NCBI RefSeq assembly: GCF_000018885.1
Contig: NC_010168.1
Location: 496,001 to 560,000, forward strand
From: Renibacterium salmoninarum ATCC 33209
GTDB lineage: Bacteria; Actinomycetota; Actinomycetes; Actinomycetales; Micrococcaceae
Length of the DNA stretch: 64,000 nt
Direction of reading: 5' to 3'
Position numbers and translations under genes: made by a program. Within the stretch, counting starts at the first letter, position 1. Each line of letters opens with the position of its first letter. Below are positions 33,764-42,607 of this stretch, in pieces. The notes beneath the pieces were generated by a model that saw nothing but the letters and a program-made list of their open reading frames with translations, did not search any database and was not told where the DNA came from.

Positions 33764-35140
33764 GTGACGGTATTGCTTTTCATTCTGGGTGTGCTTTTTG
33801 TGGCAATCGGCATTGTGGTGTCAATTGCTCTGCACGAAGTTGGCCATCTGGTGCCCGCGAAGTTATTCAAAGTGCGCGTTACTCGCTACATGATCGGCTT
33901 TGGACCAACCATTTGGTCGAAGAAAAAGGGTGAGACTGAATACGGCATTAAGGCGATCCCCGCTGGTGGATACGTCGCCATGATCGGTATGTATCCGCCA
34001 AACAAAGTTGATGGCAGTGTTCGTCCTTCAAGCACTGGGCTTTTGCAGACTTTGGCCGAATCTCGGGGCGATAAGGTCAAGACCGGACGTTTTGAAAAGC
34101 TCGCCACTGAGGCCAGAGCGATCGCCCATGAAGAAGTAGGTCCGGAGGACCAGGATCGAGTTTTTTACAAACTCCCGGTCTGGAAAAAGATCATCATCAT
34201 GCTGGGTGGGCCAGCGATGAATTTTGTTATTGCGATTGTGCTGATCGGCGTTGTGTTGATGGGTTTCGGCGTCGCGCAGCCAATAACGACTTTGGCTGAG
34301 GTCAACGCCTGCCAGGTCAAATACGGCGAGAAGCCGCCAGCTGATCTCAGCAATTGCACACCTACTCCGGCCGCCGCCGCTGGGCTCAAACCGGGGGATA
34401 AGATTGTCAGTTTTGATGGCAAGCAGCCGTCCAGCTGGGACGAATTGACTTCGTGGATTAAGGGCGACGCCGGGCGAAGCGTGTCGGTAACCGTGCAGCG
34501 TGGTGCTGAGACATTGTCGTTGTCGATCACCCCGGTGCTGAGCGCGCGACCAGTGGTGACCGCCGCTGGCACGGCGCAAAAGGATGCCGCTGGCAATGTG
34601 GAAACTCAAGAAGTTGGTTTCGTTGGCATTAGTCCAACAAGCGCCAATGTTCAGCAGCCGATCACCGCCGTGCTGCCCGCCGTCGGAGATAATATTGCTT
34701 CGGTGGCTGGCGTGGTACTGAACCTGCCGCAACGGCTGGTAGCGGTAGCCCAAGCCGCCTTTAGCTCTGCGCCACGCGACCCTAATGGCCCAGTATCGGT
34801 CGTTGGTGTTGGCCGAGTTGCCGGTGAGTTCGCTGCAATGGAGGAAGTTCCGCTTAGCGCACGTGTCTCCGCGCTTATTAGCTTGGTCGCTGGCGTCAAC
34901 ATTGCGCTGGGTTTTTTCAACCTGATTCCCTTATTGCCTCTTGATGGTGGGCATGTGCTTGGCGCGGTTTATGAAGCAGTTCGACGCCGGGTAGCGAAAC
35001 TCTTCAAGCGCAAGGATCCTGGCCCTTTCGACATTGCCAAGCTTTTACCGCTTACCTACGTAGTGGCCTGCGTAATGTTAGTGATGAGCGCGCTTTTGAT
35101 CTATGCGGACATCGTGAAACCGGTCAATATTTTCGGCTAA
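33764..35140 (+). CDS. rip1: Site-2 intramembrane metalloprotease (RseP/Rip1-type)
   Basis: 458 residues, GTG start 33764. Zinc-binding HEVGH at residues 24-28 within the first membrane helix, a PDZ domain at about 190-270 (AGLKPGDKIVSFDGKQPSS), and the second active-site motif LDGGHVLG near residue 394 in the third helix region. Such proteases cut anti-sigma factors and signal remnants in the membrane to release stress regulators. Adjacent isoprenoid genes are conserved neighbours, not functional partners. Confidence 0.92.
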   Translation: MTVLLFILGVLFVAIGIVVSIALHEVGHLVPAKLFKVRVTRYMIGFGPTIWSKKKGETEYGIKAIPAGGYVAMIGMYPPNKVDGSVRPSSTGLLQTLAESRGDKVKTGRFEKLATEARAIAHEEVGPEDQDRVFYKLPVWKKIIIMLGGPAMNFVIAIVLIGVVLMGFGVAQPITTLAEVNACQVKYGEKPPADLSNCTPTPAAAAGLKPGDKIVSFDGKQPSSWDELTSWIKGDAGRSVSVTVQRGAETLSLSITPVLSARPVVTAAGTAQKDAAGNVETQEVGFVGISPTSANVQQPITAVLPAVGDNIASVAGVVLNLPQRLVAVAQAAFSSAPRDPNGPVSVVGVGRVAGEFAAMEEVPLSARVSALISLVAGVNIALGFFNLIPLLPLDGGHVLGAVYEAVRRRVAKLFKRKDPGPFDIAKLLPLTYVVACVMLVMSALLIYADIVKPVNIFG

Positions 35141-35168
35141 ATTTCGCGGCGTCGACAGATTTCTTGAA

Positions 35169-35184
35169 CAACCGTTTACGGTTG
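35169..35184. promoter_or_regulatory. CAACCG-TTTA-CGGTTG inverted repeat just before the first SatD-like gene
   Basis: Perfect 6-bp arms (35169-35174, 35179-35184) ending four bases before the ATG at 35189. It occupies the place of a ribosome site, so it may be an operator for a leaderless message or an RNA hairpin masking the start. Confidence 0.4.
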
Positions 35185-35188
35185 ATAC

Positions 35189-35770
35189 ATGTTTGTGCTT
35201 TCGACCCTGAGTCCAGATCTAACTACCGCCGAGGTGTTGCGGGCCAAATTCGCCGCATCGGGGCAGCTGAGGCCAATAGATCCGACGCTTGAAATAGCAG
35301 CGGTATCTGCTGAAGTTATCGGCAGGACTGAGGATGCCCTTGAAGCGGTTGCCCTGGCTTTGCTGGCTTTGCGTGCGGATGGCAGCGTCGGTGTGGGGTT
35401 AGCGAATGAGGTGCGCTCCGGTGTCGAGCTGGCCCGTCAAGGTGCCCATGATCGCAAACGATCGGTCCGTCATGTTCCACTGCGCGTGCTCGGGGCGGTT
35501 CCCAGCCAAAATGTTGACGCGGCGCAGGCGGTTTTGCGCCTTGTCGGCAGGATCGTTGTTAATCGTAGCCAGGCCGAATGGCGGGTGCTTGATGAGCTCA
35601 CGCCAGGCGTGCGTGGTAGCCAAGGACCAATTGCACAAGCGCTAGGTATTAGTTCGCAGGCGGTGAGTAAGGCTATTGCTCGCGCTGGTTGGGTCGAAGA
35701 GTGGGACGGTCGCCGAGCCGCCGCACTGTTGTTGAATGCTGCGCGGCAGGCCGTGCGCGATTGGTCCTGA
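35189..35770 (+). CDS. SatD-like DNA-binding protein, paralogue 1
   Basis: 193 residues. An N-terminal region related to the SatD family (EVIGRTEDALEAVALALLAL, GSVGVGLANEV) precedes a short C-terminal helix-turn-helix: GPIAQALGISSQAVSKAIARAGWVEEW. It is paralogous to the next gene, sharing domain order and the phrase EWRVLDEL/QWRVLDQM. SatD proteins are poorly characterised; a regulatory role is inferred from the HTH. Confidence 0.65.
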   Translation: MFVLSTLSPDLTTAEVLRAKFAASGQLRPIDPTLEIAAVSAEVIGRTEDALEAVALALLALRADGSVGVGLANEVRSGVELARQGAHDRKRSVRHVPLRVLGAVPSQNVDAAQAVLRLVGRIVVNRSQAEWRVLDELTPGVRGSQGPIAQALGISSQAVSKAIARAGWVEEWDGRRAAALLLNAARQAVRDWS

Positions 35771-35860
35771 GTCGTTGATTGGCTATCACAACAGCTTGCA
35801 CACCGACGTATCAATGGAAAAACGTTGAAATCTATAGTTGCAACGGAATATCATTGCAAA

Positions 35861-36520
35861 ATGTACGTAGTGACGATCGACCAACAACACAGCCGCCGGA
35901 GCCCGGATCGGGTACCTGAGCTTTTACATATGTTGCAGGTGGTGCCAACAACATTGAGCTTTGAACGCACGGTGGGGGACGAAGTTCAAGGTCTTATCGG
36001 GAGCGCTGACGCCGTAGCGGAAGCTGTTTTGATCGCAGTTCGTGCAACAGAATGGTCAATCGGCATCGGCTTGGGTGCCGTGGATAAACCGTTGCCTGAA
36101 TCCAGCAGAGCAGCCGTCGGCTCAGCCTTTATCGCCGCGCGGGAAGCGGTTGAATCGGCGAAACGGCGCGGTTCTCGCTTGCCGTTGGCCTTAGTGAGTT
36201 CGACGTCGAAGCTCAGCCCGGTGGCGAGCAATAAAGCAGTTGCCGCAGCGGCTGAAGCAGAGGCGGTGCTTGTGCTCCTGGGTCAATTGATCGCTGCTCG
36301 CAGCGCAACACAATGGCGGGTGCTGGATCAAATGCAGCGAACTCCGCTGGCGCCGCTGACCAAAATTGCTGACGCGCTCAGCACTAGCCATCAGGCAGTT
36401 AGCGCGACTTTATTGCGGGCAAATCGGCAAGAGGAGCTAGCAGCTCGACCCGCAGCGGCAACCTTGCTTGATCGCGCGCTGGAGGTGGCGCTCGGGCTAA
36501 ACGTCCTCGACACGCTCTAG
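35861..36520 (+). CDS. SatD-like DNA-binding protein, paralogue 2
   Basis: 219 residues from ATG 35861, chosen because MYVVTIDQQHSRRSPDRVPE is the family's N-terminus; twelve more codons are open upstream. It keeps more of the SatD domain than paralogue 1 (SFERTVGDEVQGLIGSAD, WSIGIGLGAVDKPLPESS) and ends with a similar HTH (ADALSTSHQAVSATLLRANR). It is followed ten bases later by a small membrane protein gene, a frequent partner of SatD genes. Confidence 0.65.
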   Translation: MYVVTIDQQHSRRSPDRVPELLHMLQVVPTTLSFERTVGDEVQGLIGSADAVAEAVLIAVRATEWSIGIGLGAVDKPLPESSRAAVGSAFIAAREAVESAKRRGSRLPLALVSSTSKLSPVASNKAVAAAAEAEAVLVLLGQLIAARSATQWRVLDQMQRTPLAPLTKIADALSTSHQAVSATLLRANRQEELAARPAAATLLDRALEVALGLNVLDTL

Positions 36521-36529
36521 GCTGGTCGT

Positions 36530-36957
36530 ATGACCGTGCTCATCATTGTTACCGCAGTGCTCGTCGCCGCGCTCTTAGGCTGGCCGCTCACTGCGTTGGT
36601 GCTCAAATTAGCGCGCAAAGTTGACCCTGCGCCTGTGGACGTCGAAACCACCGCAGGCGAGGCGGACGCCGAAACAGCGCCGAGCAAGCCAAAACCCGAT
36701 TCGTCCGCTTCAACTAAAGTGCTTCGTGGCGGTCTCACGATCGGTATTTTGGAGCGGATCGCCGTGGTGCTCTGCATCGCTTTTGATCAGCCTGTTGCTA
36801 TTGCCTATAAGTTGTTGCAGTCAAAGGGCTGGGTAGGTATCCGGAGCTCAAAGACACGCCGGCCGCGAGTGAGCGATTCATTATTGGCACGCTGGCTTCA
36901 TTGATTTGGGCAGCAGTTATTGGCGTTCTTGCTCGATGGCTCATTGGTCGGCTGTGA
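36530..36957 (+). pseudogene. Small membrane protein next to SatD, frameshift
   Basis: ATG 36530. An N-terminal helix (TVLIIVTAVLVAALLGWPLT) and an acidic linker are followed by a second helix (ILERIAVVLCIAFDQPVAI). Near 36826-36835 the frame slips; the alternative frame gives GLGRYPELKDTPAASERFII and a final helix LASLIWAAVIGVLARWLIG with a stop at 36955. Joined size about 140 residues. The GLGRYPEL motif is recurrent in this actinobacterial membrane family. One base change inactivates it. Confidence 0.7.
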
Positions 36958-36987
36958 GCATCTCAATCAAGTCAGTAGGCTAGTGGC

Positions 36988-37284
36988 ATGACTGTTTATG
37001 CCGTGGAATATGCCTATGATCCAGACCTCGCAGATCTGCGCGCTGAACACCGTCCGGCGCATCGGGAATGGCTCGGCAAGATGGTGGAGCAAGGCGTGCT
37101 ACTTACTTCTGGGCCGTATTTAGACGGAAGCGGTGGTCTATTCGCTTTCGTTGCAGAGGACGAAGCGGCTTTGCACGCGGTCTTGGCGCAGGACCCTTTT
37201 ATTATTCATAGCTCAGTAGCCGGGACGAAGATCACAGCCTGGAATCCGGTGTCCGGGTTGCTGAAGGAATACTCTCAGGGCTGA
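36988..37284 (+). CDS. YciI-family protein
   Basis: 98 residues. Ferredoxin-like YCII fold with the conserved RPAHREWL and GPYLDGSGG and the DPF phrase (AQDPFIIHSSVAG). Conserved His and Asp residues line a putative active site in this family; function is not settled. Intact. Confidence 0.8.
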   Translation: MTVYAVEYAYDPDLADLRAEHRPAHREWLGKMVEQGVLLTSGPYLDGSGGLFAFVAEDEAALHAVLAQDPFIIHSSVAGTKITAWNPVSGLLKEYSQG

Positions 37285-37359
37285 CTAAGCTTATAATAAT
37301 GTGGTGCGTCTTCCGGCAACCGCCGGAGCTGGCACACATCTAGCAACAAGGAGTTCATT

Positions 37360-38535
37360 GTGACCTCGGTCAGCCTCGGAATGCCCGCAGCCCCACCGCC
37401 AGTATTGGCGCCGCGCCGCAAAACTCGGCAAATCAAGGTGGGTTCAGTGGGCGTGGGCTCCGATTCGCCGATCAGCCTGCAGTCCATGACGACCACGCCG
37501 ACCACCGACATCAATGCCACTTTGCAGCAGATCGCAGAACTGACCGCCTCGGGATGCGACATTGTTCGGGTGGCTTGTCCCTCGGCCGATGATGCTGAAG
37601 CTTTGCCGATTATTGCCAAAAAATCGCAGATTCCGGTAATTGCGGATATTCACTTCCAACCTAAATACGTTTTTGCCGCAATTGAAGCTGGCTGCGCTGC
37701 GGTCCGAGTAAATCCTGGCAATATCCGCAAGTTTGACGATCAAATCAAGGAAATCGCGCAAGCGGCCAAAGACCACGGCACCTCGATTCGCATTGGCGTC
37801 AACGCGGGCTCCTTAGACCCGCGGCTGATGGAAAAATACGGAAAAGCTACGCCGGAAGCTTTGGTGGAATCGGCAGTTTGGGAAGCGTCGCTGTTTGAAG
37901 AGCACGATTTCCACGACTTCAAAATTTCAGTCAAACACAATGACCCGGTAGTGATGGTTCGGGCTTACGAATTGTTGGCAGAACGCGGCGCTTGGCCGTT
38001 GCACTTGGGCGTCACCGAAGCTGGGCCCGCGTTCCAGGGCACGATCAAATCGGCGACCGCCTTTGGTGCGTTGTTATCCAAGGGCATCGGCGACACGATC
38101 CGGGTCTCGCTTTCCGCACCACCGGTTGAAGAAATCAAAGTAGGCAACCAGATTTTGCAGTCGCTGAATCTTCGCCCGCGCAAGCTTGAAATTGTTTCTT
38201 GCCCCTCGTGTGGCCGTGCTCAGGTTGATGTTTACACTTTGGCCGAGGAAGTCACTGCCGGCTTGGAAGGTATGGAGATCCCGTTGCGAGTTGCAGTCAT
38301 GGGCTGCGTAGTGAACGGACCCGGAGAGGCACGCGAGGCCGATCTCGGTGTAGCCTCAGGCAATGGCAAGGGCCAGATCTTCGTCAAGGGTGAAGTGATC
38401 AAGACCGTACCGGAAAGCCAGATCGTTGAGACTCTGATCGAAGAAGCGATGCGAATTGCCGAAGAGTACGAAGAAATGGGGGGCGAAGATGGCCAAGGCG
38501 GCATCAAAGGCAGCCCCGTGGTCAGCGTCTCCTGA
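37360..38535 (+). CDS. ispG: 4-hydroxy-3-methylbut-2-enyl diphosphate synthase (GcpE)
   Basis: 391 residues, GTG 37360 with AAGGAG upstream. Penultimate MEP pathway enzyme, a 4Fe-4S protein. N-terminal barrel ([47 protein letters not shown]) and C-terminal cluster ligands in [13 protein letters not shown] and [16 protein letters not shown]. Its end overlaps the following GNAT gene by 47 bases, as in relatives. Confidence 0.96.
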   Translation: MTSVSLGMPAAPPPVLAPRRKTRQIKVGSVGVGSDSPISLQSMTTTPTTDINATLQQIAELTASGCDIVRVACPSADDAEALPIIAKKSQIPVIADIHFQPKYVFAAIEAGCAAVRVNPGNIRKFDDQIKEIAQAAKDHGTSIRIGVNAGSLDPRLMEKYGKATPEALVESAVWEASLFEEHDFHDFKISVKHNDPVVMVRAYELLAERGAWPLHLGVTEAGPAFQGTIKSATAFGALLSKGIGDTIRVSLSAPPVEEIKVGNQILQSLNLRPRKLEIVSCPSCGRAQVDVYTLAEEVTAGLEGMEIPLRVAVMGCVVNGPGEAREADLGVASGNGKGQIFVKGEVIKTVPESQIVETLIEEAMRIAEEYEEMGGEDGQGGIKGSPVVSVS

Positions 38536-39388
38536 TCCGGCACGTGGCGGGCGCGGGCCAATTCGGGCGCTGACTCACCGCGATACCCCGGAACTTCAGC
38601 GATTAGTTGGCCTAGACCCGATCGCAAACATTTACCTTGCGGCCCATTTGGAGCAACACAGAACCGCCACCTCAAGCGTAATAGGTACCGAAATTCTGGG
38701 ACTTTTTGACGCCCATGAAGTGCTACTAGCGGCCTGCTGGGTGGGCGCGAACATCATTCCAGTTGCGGTCACTGCGCAGACTGCGCCAATTTTTGCTCAG
38801 CGCCTCACCGCGACGGGCCGTAGACATGCCAGTATTTATGGTCCGGCAGACGGCGTGTTGGGAATTTTTGCTGAAATGCAGCGTTGCGGGAGCGAAGCGA
38901 AAGAGATTCGAGCAAATCAGCCGCTCATGACGATCGCTTCCGAACCATTGGTCGAGCCGCACAGATCGCTTCGGCAAAGTTCCAATGCCGATTTTGACCA
39001 AATTTTGCCGGCCGCAGTGGCAATGTTTGAAGAGGAAGTGGGCTATTCGCCCTACAGCGGCGGTGAGGAATTCTATCGACGTCGGGTTGCCGCTTTGATC
39101 GCGCAGGGGCATTCGCTCAGTCACCTGGATTCGGCTGGCGAAGTTGTCTTCAAAGCGGACCTTGGCTTGGTTTCACGGGCGGCAACGCAAGTGCAGGGTG
39201 TGTGGCTGCGACCGGAGTTTCGAGGCCAGGGGCTTAGTGTCGGTTATATGGCCGCTGTTGTACAGCTAGCGCGCCGGATAGCGCCCGTTGTCAGCCTGTA
39301 CGTCGACGACTTCAACGTCAAAGCTCGTGCAAGCTATGAACGAGTCGGTTTTGAGTAGGTTGGCACCTATGCAACGGTGCTTTTTTAG
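38489..39388 (+). pseudogene. GNAT acetyltransferase (DUF4081 type), nonsense 10 codons from the end
   Basis: From ATG 38489 the protein has an N-terminal DUF4081-like domain (RDTPELQRLVGLDPIANIYL) and a C-terminal GNAT fold with the acetyl-CoA loop VWLRPEFRGQGLSVGYMAAV. TAG at 39356-39358 stops it at YERVGFE; in frame it would continue VGTYATVLF and stop at 39386, the usual family ending (GF-QVGTFATVLF). So a CAG or GAG codon probably became TAG. Only about ten residues, the last strand, are lost; partial activity is possible. Confidence 0.8.
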
Positions 39389-39406
39389 CCAGGTCTTATG
39401 AGCGCG

Positions 39407-39691
39407 TTAGCCTCCATTCGCCGCGCTGGCGTCTTCTTGTTCTTGTGCCTGTTGGGCGAGCGTGCGCGAGCAGTCGCTGAGCATTTGCGCGGCGTTCCGC
39501 AATGTTGGCGCGTGCGAAGAGTTCAAAACATGTTGGAAAAAGAAAGCGTCGGCGCCATGCCATTGCAACGGACCATTGATCTTAGCGGCCAGTAAAGCAC
39601 GGGCCTCGCTGATCAGATTGGCGCTATTGTCGAAATCCCGCCCCAGCTCGCGAAGCGCGGCCGGATCGGCTCCCAGCATTCCTTCGCTCAT
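39407..39691 (-). CDS. WXG100-family (ESAT-6-like) small protein
   Basis: 94 residues, ATG 39691 with GGGAG five bases upstream. Two predicted helices flank a central W-x-G turn (PLQWHGADAFFF), the hallmark of WXG100 proteins exported by type VII secretion. No ESX ATPase or partner gene is nearby, so it may be an orphan substrate or a soluble helical hairpin protein. Confidence 0.7.
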   Translation of the reverse strand: MSEGMLGADPAALRELGRDFDNSANLISEARALLAAKINGPLQWHGADAFFFQHVLNSSHAPTLRNAAQMLSDCSRTLAQQAQEQEDASAANGG

Positions 39692-39783
39692 TGGAGCTCC
39701 CTGCGCTTGTACGGCTAACAATTCAGCCTAAGTCACTGGCTGCTAAGTCGCGATGGGGAGGACTCCCCATTGATTATTGTGCG

Positions 39784-40408
39784 TCAGTCATCAATATTGC
39801 CGGTCAAATAGCGTTGCAAGGTCGGCGCAACCCACTGGACTAAGTCGTCAACCGAGGCCGAAGCGATCGGTTCAAGTTTCAACACGTGACGAGCTGCGAT
39901 GAGGCCGAATAGCTGGCTAATCAACAATGACGCCCGAAGTTGCTTATCCTCGATGGACCCGGAAATGTCGCTAAGAGCATTAGTGAGAAGCATCTTTTGC
40001 AAAAATTGGCGCAGCAACGAAGCCTTATCCGGCGAGGCTATGGCCGAGCGAATTACCGCCAGGAGGGCAGGCTGCACCGGTGAATCCCAAAGCTCAATCA
40101 CCGTGTTCAGCATGGTTACGCCACGTTGTTCTGGTGGGCTTACCATCACCTTTGCCACGACTTCTAAAGGTTCAATTGGCATCTTAACGCAGGCAGAAAA
40201 AAAGCTCATCTTTGGAACTGAAATAGTGGTGCACTAAAGCCGGATCGACGCCCGCAGCGCGCGCAATTTGCCGCATGCTCACGCCGTCGAACCTTTCTTG
40301 GGCAAAGAGCTCGCGGGCCGCACTGATAATGAGCTCGCGAGTGTCTGTACCACCACTGCGCCGCCCTCGCTTGCTGCTGATTTCAGCAGGGTTCCCCTGA
40401 GTGCTCAT
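39784..40408 (-). pseudogene. TetR-family regulator, homopolymer frameshift
   Basis: ATG 40408 with GGGGGACG upstream. HTH domain RELIISAARELFAQERFDG, then MRQIARAAGVDPALVHHYFS and SKDELFF. Seven T residues (complement of 40197-40203) shift the frame; with six, the reading continues SACVKMPIEPLEVVAKVM through a full C-terminal domain to 39784. Joined length about 208 residues is normal. It is divergent from the LCP gene and might have regulated it. A single-base run error, replicative or technical, explains the break. Confidence 0.8.
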
Positions 40409-40559
40409 CGTCCCCCTCAAATTCAGCGTAATTCACCGAATTATGAATTGAGCGTAGATTCGCCTCGACATAATGTCCAGTGGCTCGCTCTTTGTGTCAT
40501 CACAGCGTCAGCATAGGGTTTTGGTGAACTATAAATTAATGATTAAGCCTTCCGACACT

Positions 40560-41846
40560 ATGGATAATTCGGGCCTGTACGAGAAGTTACTGGGCCGCGA
40601 CCGGCGACAAAAGCGCCGACGTCGGATAGTCATCAGTTCGGTGGCGGCGCTCGTCGCAGTCCTACTGTGCGTCGGTGGTTTTGTTGTTTACAGCTGGGTC
40701 AGTTTGCAAAACGGTATTCATCGTTCGGATATTTTGGGTCATCAAGTACCGCCGCTCAACGGCGATCAAAACATCTTGGTCATGGGGCTAGACAGCAGGC
40801 TGGACGAAGACGGGAAACCACTGCCAGCTGAAGATTACGATGCCTTGCATTCAGGTGATTCCAGCGATGGCGGCTACAACGCAAACGTACTCATGCTTTT
40901 GCATGTGCCAGCAAATGGTGCCAAAGCTACCGTCATCTCGATTCCCCGCGACGACTATGTGGACATTCCTGGTGCGCCGAAGGGCCAAACGAAGGCGAAG
41001 ATCAAAGAAGCCTACGGTCTTGCTCTGGCCGAGGCCACGGATCAATTGACCGGCAAGGACGGGATGAGCGCGGAGCAGGTGTACCAAAAAGCCCGAGATG
41101 CTGGACGTAAAGCTGAGCTTGCCACGGTTTCGAAGTTCCTGGGTGGGGTGCAAATAGACCATTTTGTCGAAGTAACGATGGGCGCTTTCTTGGGGATTGC
41201 CAAAGCGGTTGCACCGATTACCGTCTGCTTGAACAATGCTACTCAAGACAGCTACTCAGGTGCAGATTTTAAGGCCGGTGTGCAACAGCTAGACGCTCAA
41301 CAGGCGGTTTCTTTTGTGCGTCAGCGCCGCGATACCGCGAACCCGAAAATTCAGTTGACCGACTTAGACCGGGCGCGCAGACAACAAGCCTTTATTGCCT
41401 CGGTAGGGCACCAGCTCAAAGACCAAGGAACGTTCCAAGATATTGGCAAACTGCAAGGAATTCTCAACTCGGTGAAGTCCAAGATTGCCGTGGACTCTGG
41501 TTTGGACCTGATTACCTTTGCGCAACAGGCAAAGTCGTTAGCTGCTGGCAATATGGCATTTAGCACGCTGCCAATTGTGAAATTTGGCTACACCAATAGC
41601 GGCGAAGCAATCAATATTGTTGACCTGGCGCAAATCAAAAGCACGGTTAAAGACCTACTGGAACCGGCTAGTAGCCAACAACCTTCGACGGCGGCAGGTA
41701 GCGGCTCCGCGACACCAACACCTGGCAATTCAAGTCCGCAGGCGCCCACTGAGTCTGGCGATTCCGGCAGTGCTCCTGCGCAGGACAACCATTACGATGA
41801 CTGGACCGGTGCGCTGCAAGGTGGAGCGGTGGCCTGTGTTAACTAG
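40560..41846 (+). CDS. LytR-CpsA-Psr (LCP) family protein
   Basis: About 428 residues from ATG 40560; ATG 40539 is an alternative and no ribosome site decides. A basic N-terminus (RRQKRRRR), one membrane helix (VISSVAALVAVLLCVGGFVV) and an extracellular LCP domain with NILVMGLDSR, MLLHVPANG, VISIPRDDYVDIPG and the catalytic Arg motif AVSFVRQRRDT. The C-terminal tail is Ser/Pro-rich. LCP enzymes transfer undecaprenyl-linked polymers to peptidoglycan, so it probably attaches a wall glycopolymer. Confidence 0.88.
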   Translation: MDNSGLYEKLLGRDRRQKRRRRIVISSVAALVAVLLCVGGFVVYSWVSLQNGIHRSDILGHQVPPLNGDQNILVMGLDSRLDEDGKPLPAEDYDALHSGDSSDGGYNANVLMLLHVPANGAKATVISIPRDDYVDIPGAPKGQTKAKIKEAYGLALAEATDQLTGKDGMSAEQVYQKARDAGRKAELATVSKFLGGVQIDHFVEVTMGAFLGIAKAVAPITVCLNNATQDSYSGADFKAGVQQLDAQQAVSFVRQRRDTANPKIQLTDLDRARRQQAFIASVGHQLKDQGTFQDIGKLQGILNSVKSKIAVDSGLDLITFAQQAKSLAAGNMAFSTLPIVKFGYTNSGEAINIVDLAQIKSTVKDLLEPASSQQPSTAAGSGSATPTPGNSSPQAPTESGDSGSAPAQDNHYDDWTGALQGGAVACVN

Positions 41847-41868
41847 TGGTCAAATGTTAACTAGCGGT
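41837..41868. repeat. Near-perfect 14-base tandem repeat holding both convergent stop codons
   Basis: GTTAACTAGTGGTC is followed four bases later by GTTAACTAGCGGTC. The first copy contains the stop of the LCP gene (plus strand), the second the stop of the PadR gene (minus strand). It looks like a small duplication at the convergent gene ends. Confidence 0.6.
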
Positions 41869-42496
41869 CGAAGTGGCGATTGCCCCAAATAGGGTCATCT
41901 TCGGGCGGAGTCCATTTCGGCTCTTCGCCCCGGAAGGAATAATCTCCGCGCTCTAGCCGGGCGATGATCCCGCGGGTCCAGGACAAATTGCCTTCGACGA
42001 TCGACTTCATAAAATAGAAATGCTCTACGACGTGTGGCGGAGCTTCCGGACCCGTGGTGTCGAAATTATCGATTGCGCTGTTGAGCTCTGCGAGTCGCGC
42101 GGTACACGCTCGCAGGCGTTCACCCAGCAGCGTCAAAACCTCTGCTCGGGTCAGGAACGCCAAGAACCCGATGCTAGACATAGTGGTGGCGATAGTATGC
42201 GAGTCAGTATCGGTCAGAGCATGCTTGACCAGCCGAGTGAATTCCTCGATGCCAGCCGCAGTGGTGCGGTAAGACGTTTTGGCCGCGGATCCGCCGTCGT
42301 CCTTGGTCGGTTCAACTACCTCCAAGAGGCCATCCTTGGCCAGCGTGCTGAGGGCGGAGTACACCGAACCCGGTTTCACATTGGCCCATTGATCGACTTT
42401 CCAAGAATTGAGTTCTTGGAGGAGTAAGTAGCCATGTGCCGGTTCGAAAATGCGCACGACGCCGAGCACGAGCAACCGGGTGGAGTAGGGGGCCAT
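41861..42496 (-). CDS. PadR-family transcriptional regulator
   Basis: 211 residues. PadR HTH: RLLVLGVVRIFEPAHGYLLL, KPGSVYSALSTLAKDGLLEV; then a helical C-terminal region of the virulence-activator type. Divergent from proS. It ends 14 bases from the LCP stop, convergent. Effector and targets unknown. Intact. Confidence 0.82.
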   Translation of the reverse strand: MAPYSTRLLVLGVVRIFEPAHGYLLLQELNSWKVDQWANVKPGSVYSALSTLAKDGLLEVVEPTKDDGGSAAKTSYRTTAAGIEEFTRLVKHALTDTDSHTIATTMSSIGFLAFLTRAEVLTLLGERLRACTARLAELNSAIDNFDTTGPEAPPHVVEHFYFMKSIVEGNLSWTRGIIARLERGDYSFRGEEPKWTPPEDDPIWGNRHFDR

Positions 42497-42607
42497 GCAT
42501 CGAGTTTAAGGCACGATCATCTCTCGGTTACTGCCTGCATTTGTAACGGGTAGATTAGTACTGACTTTTTGCTTTGCTCCGCCGATCCTCAGAAGGGAGC
42601 CACCCGC

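Noticed and set aside
39407..39691. Start of a type VII secretion locus
   Set aside because: Only one WXG100 gene; no ATPase or membrane components nearby.
42497..42607. T-box or other leader RNA before proS
   Set aside because: Only about 110 bases shared with a divergent gene; no specifier or antiterminator pattern seen.
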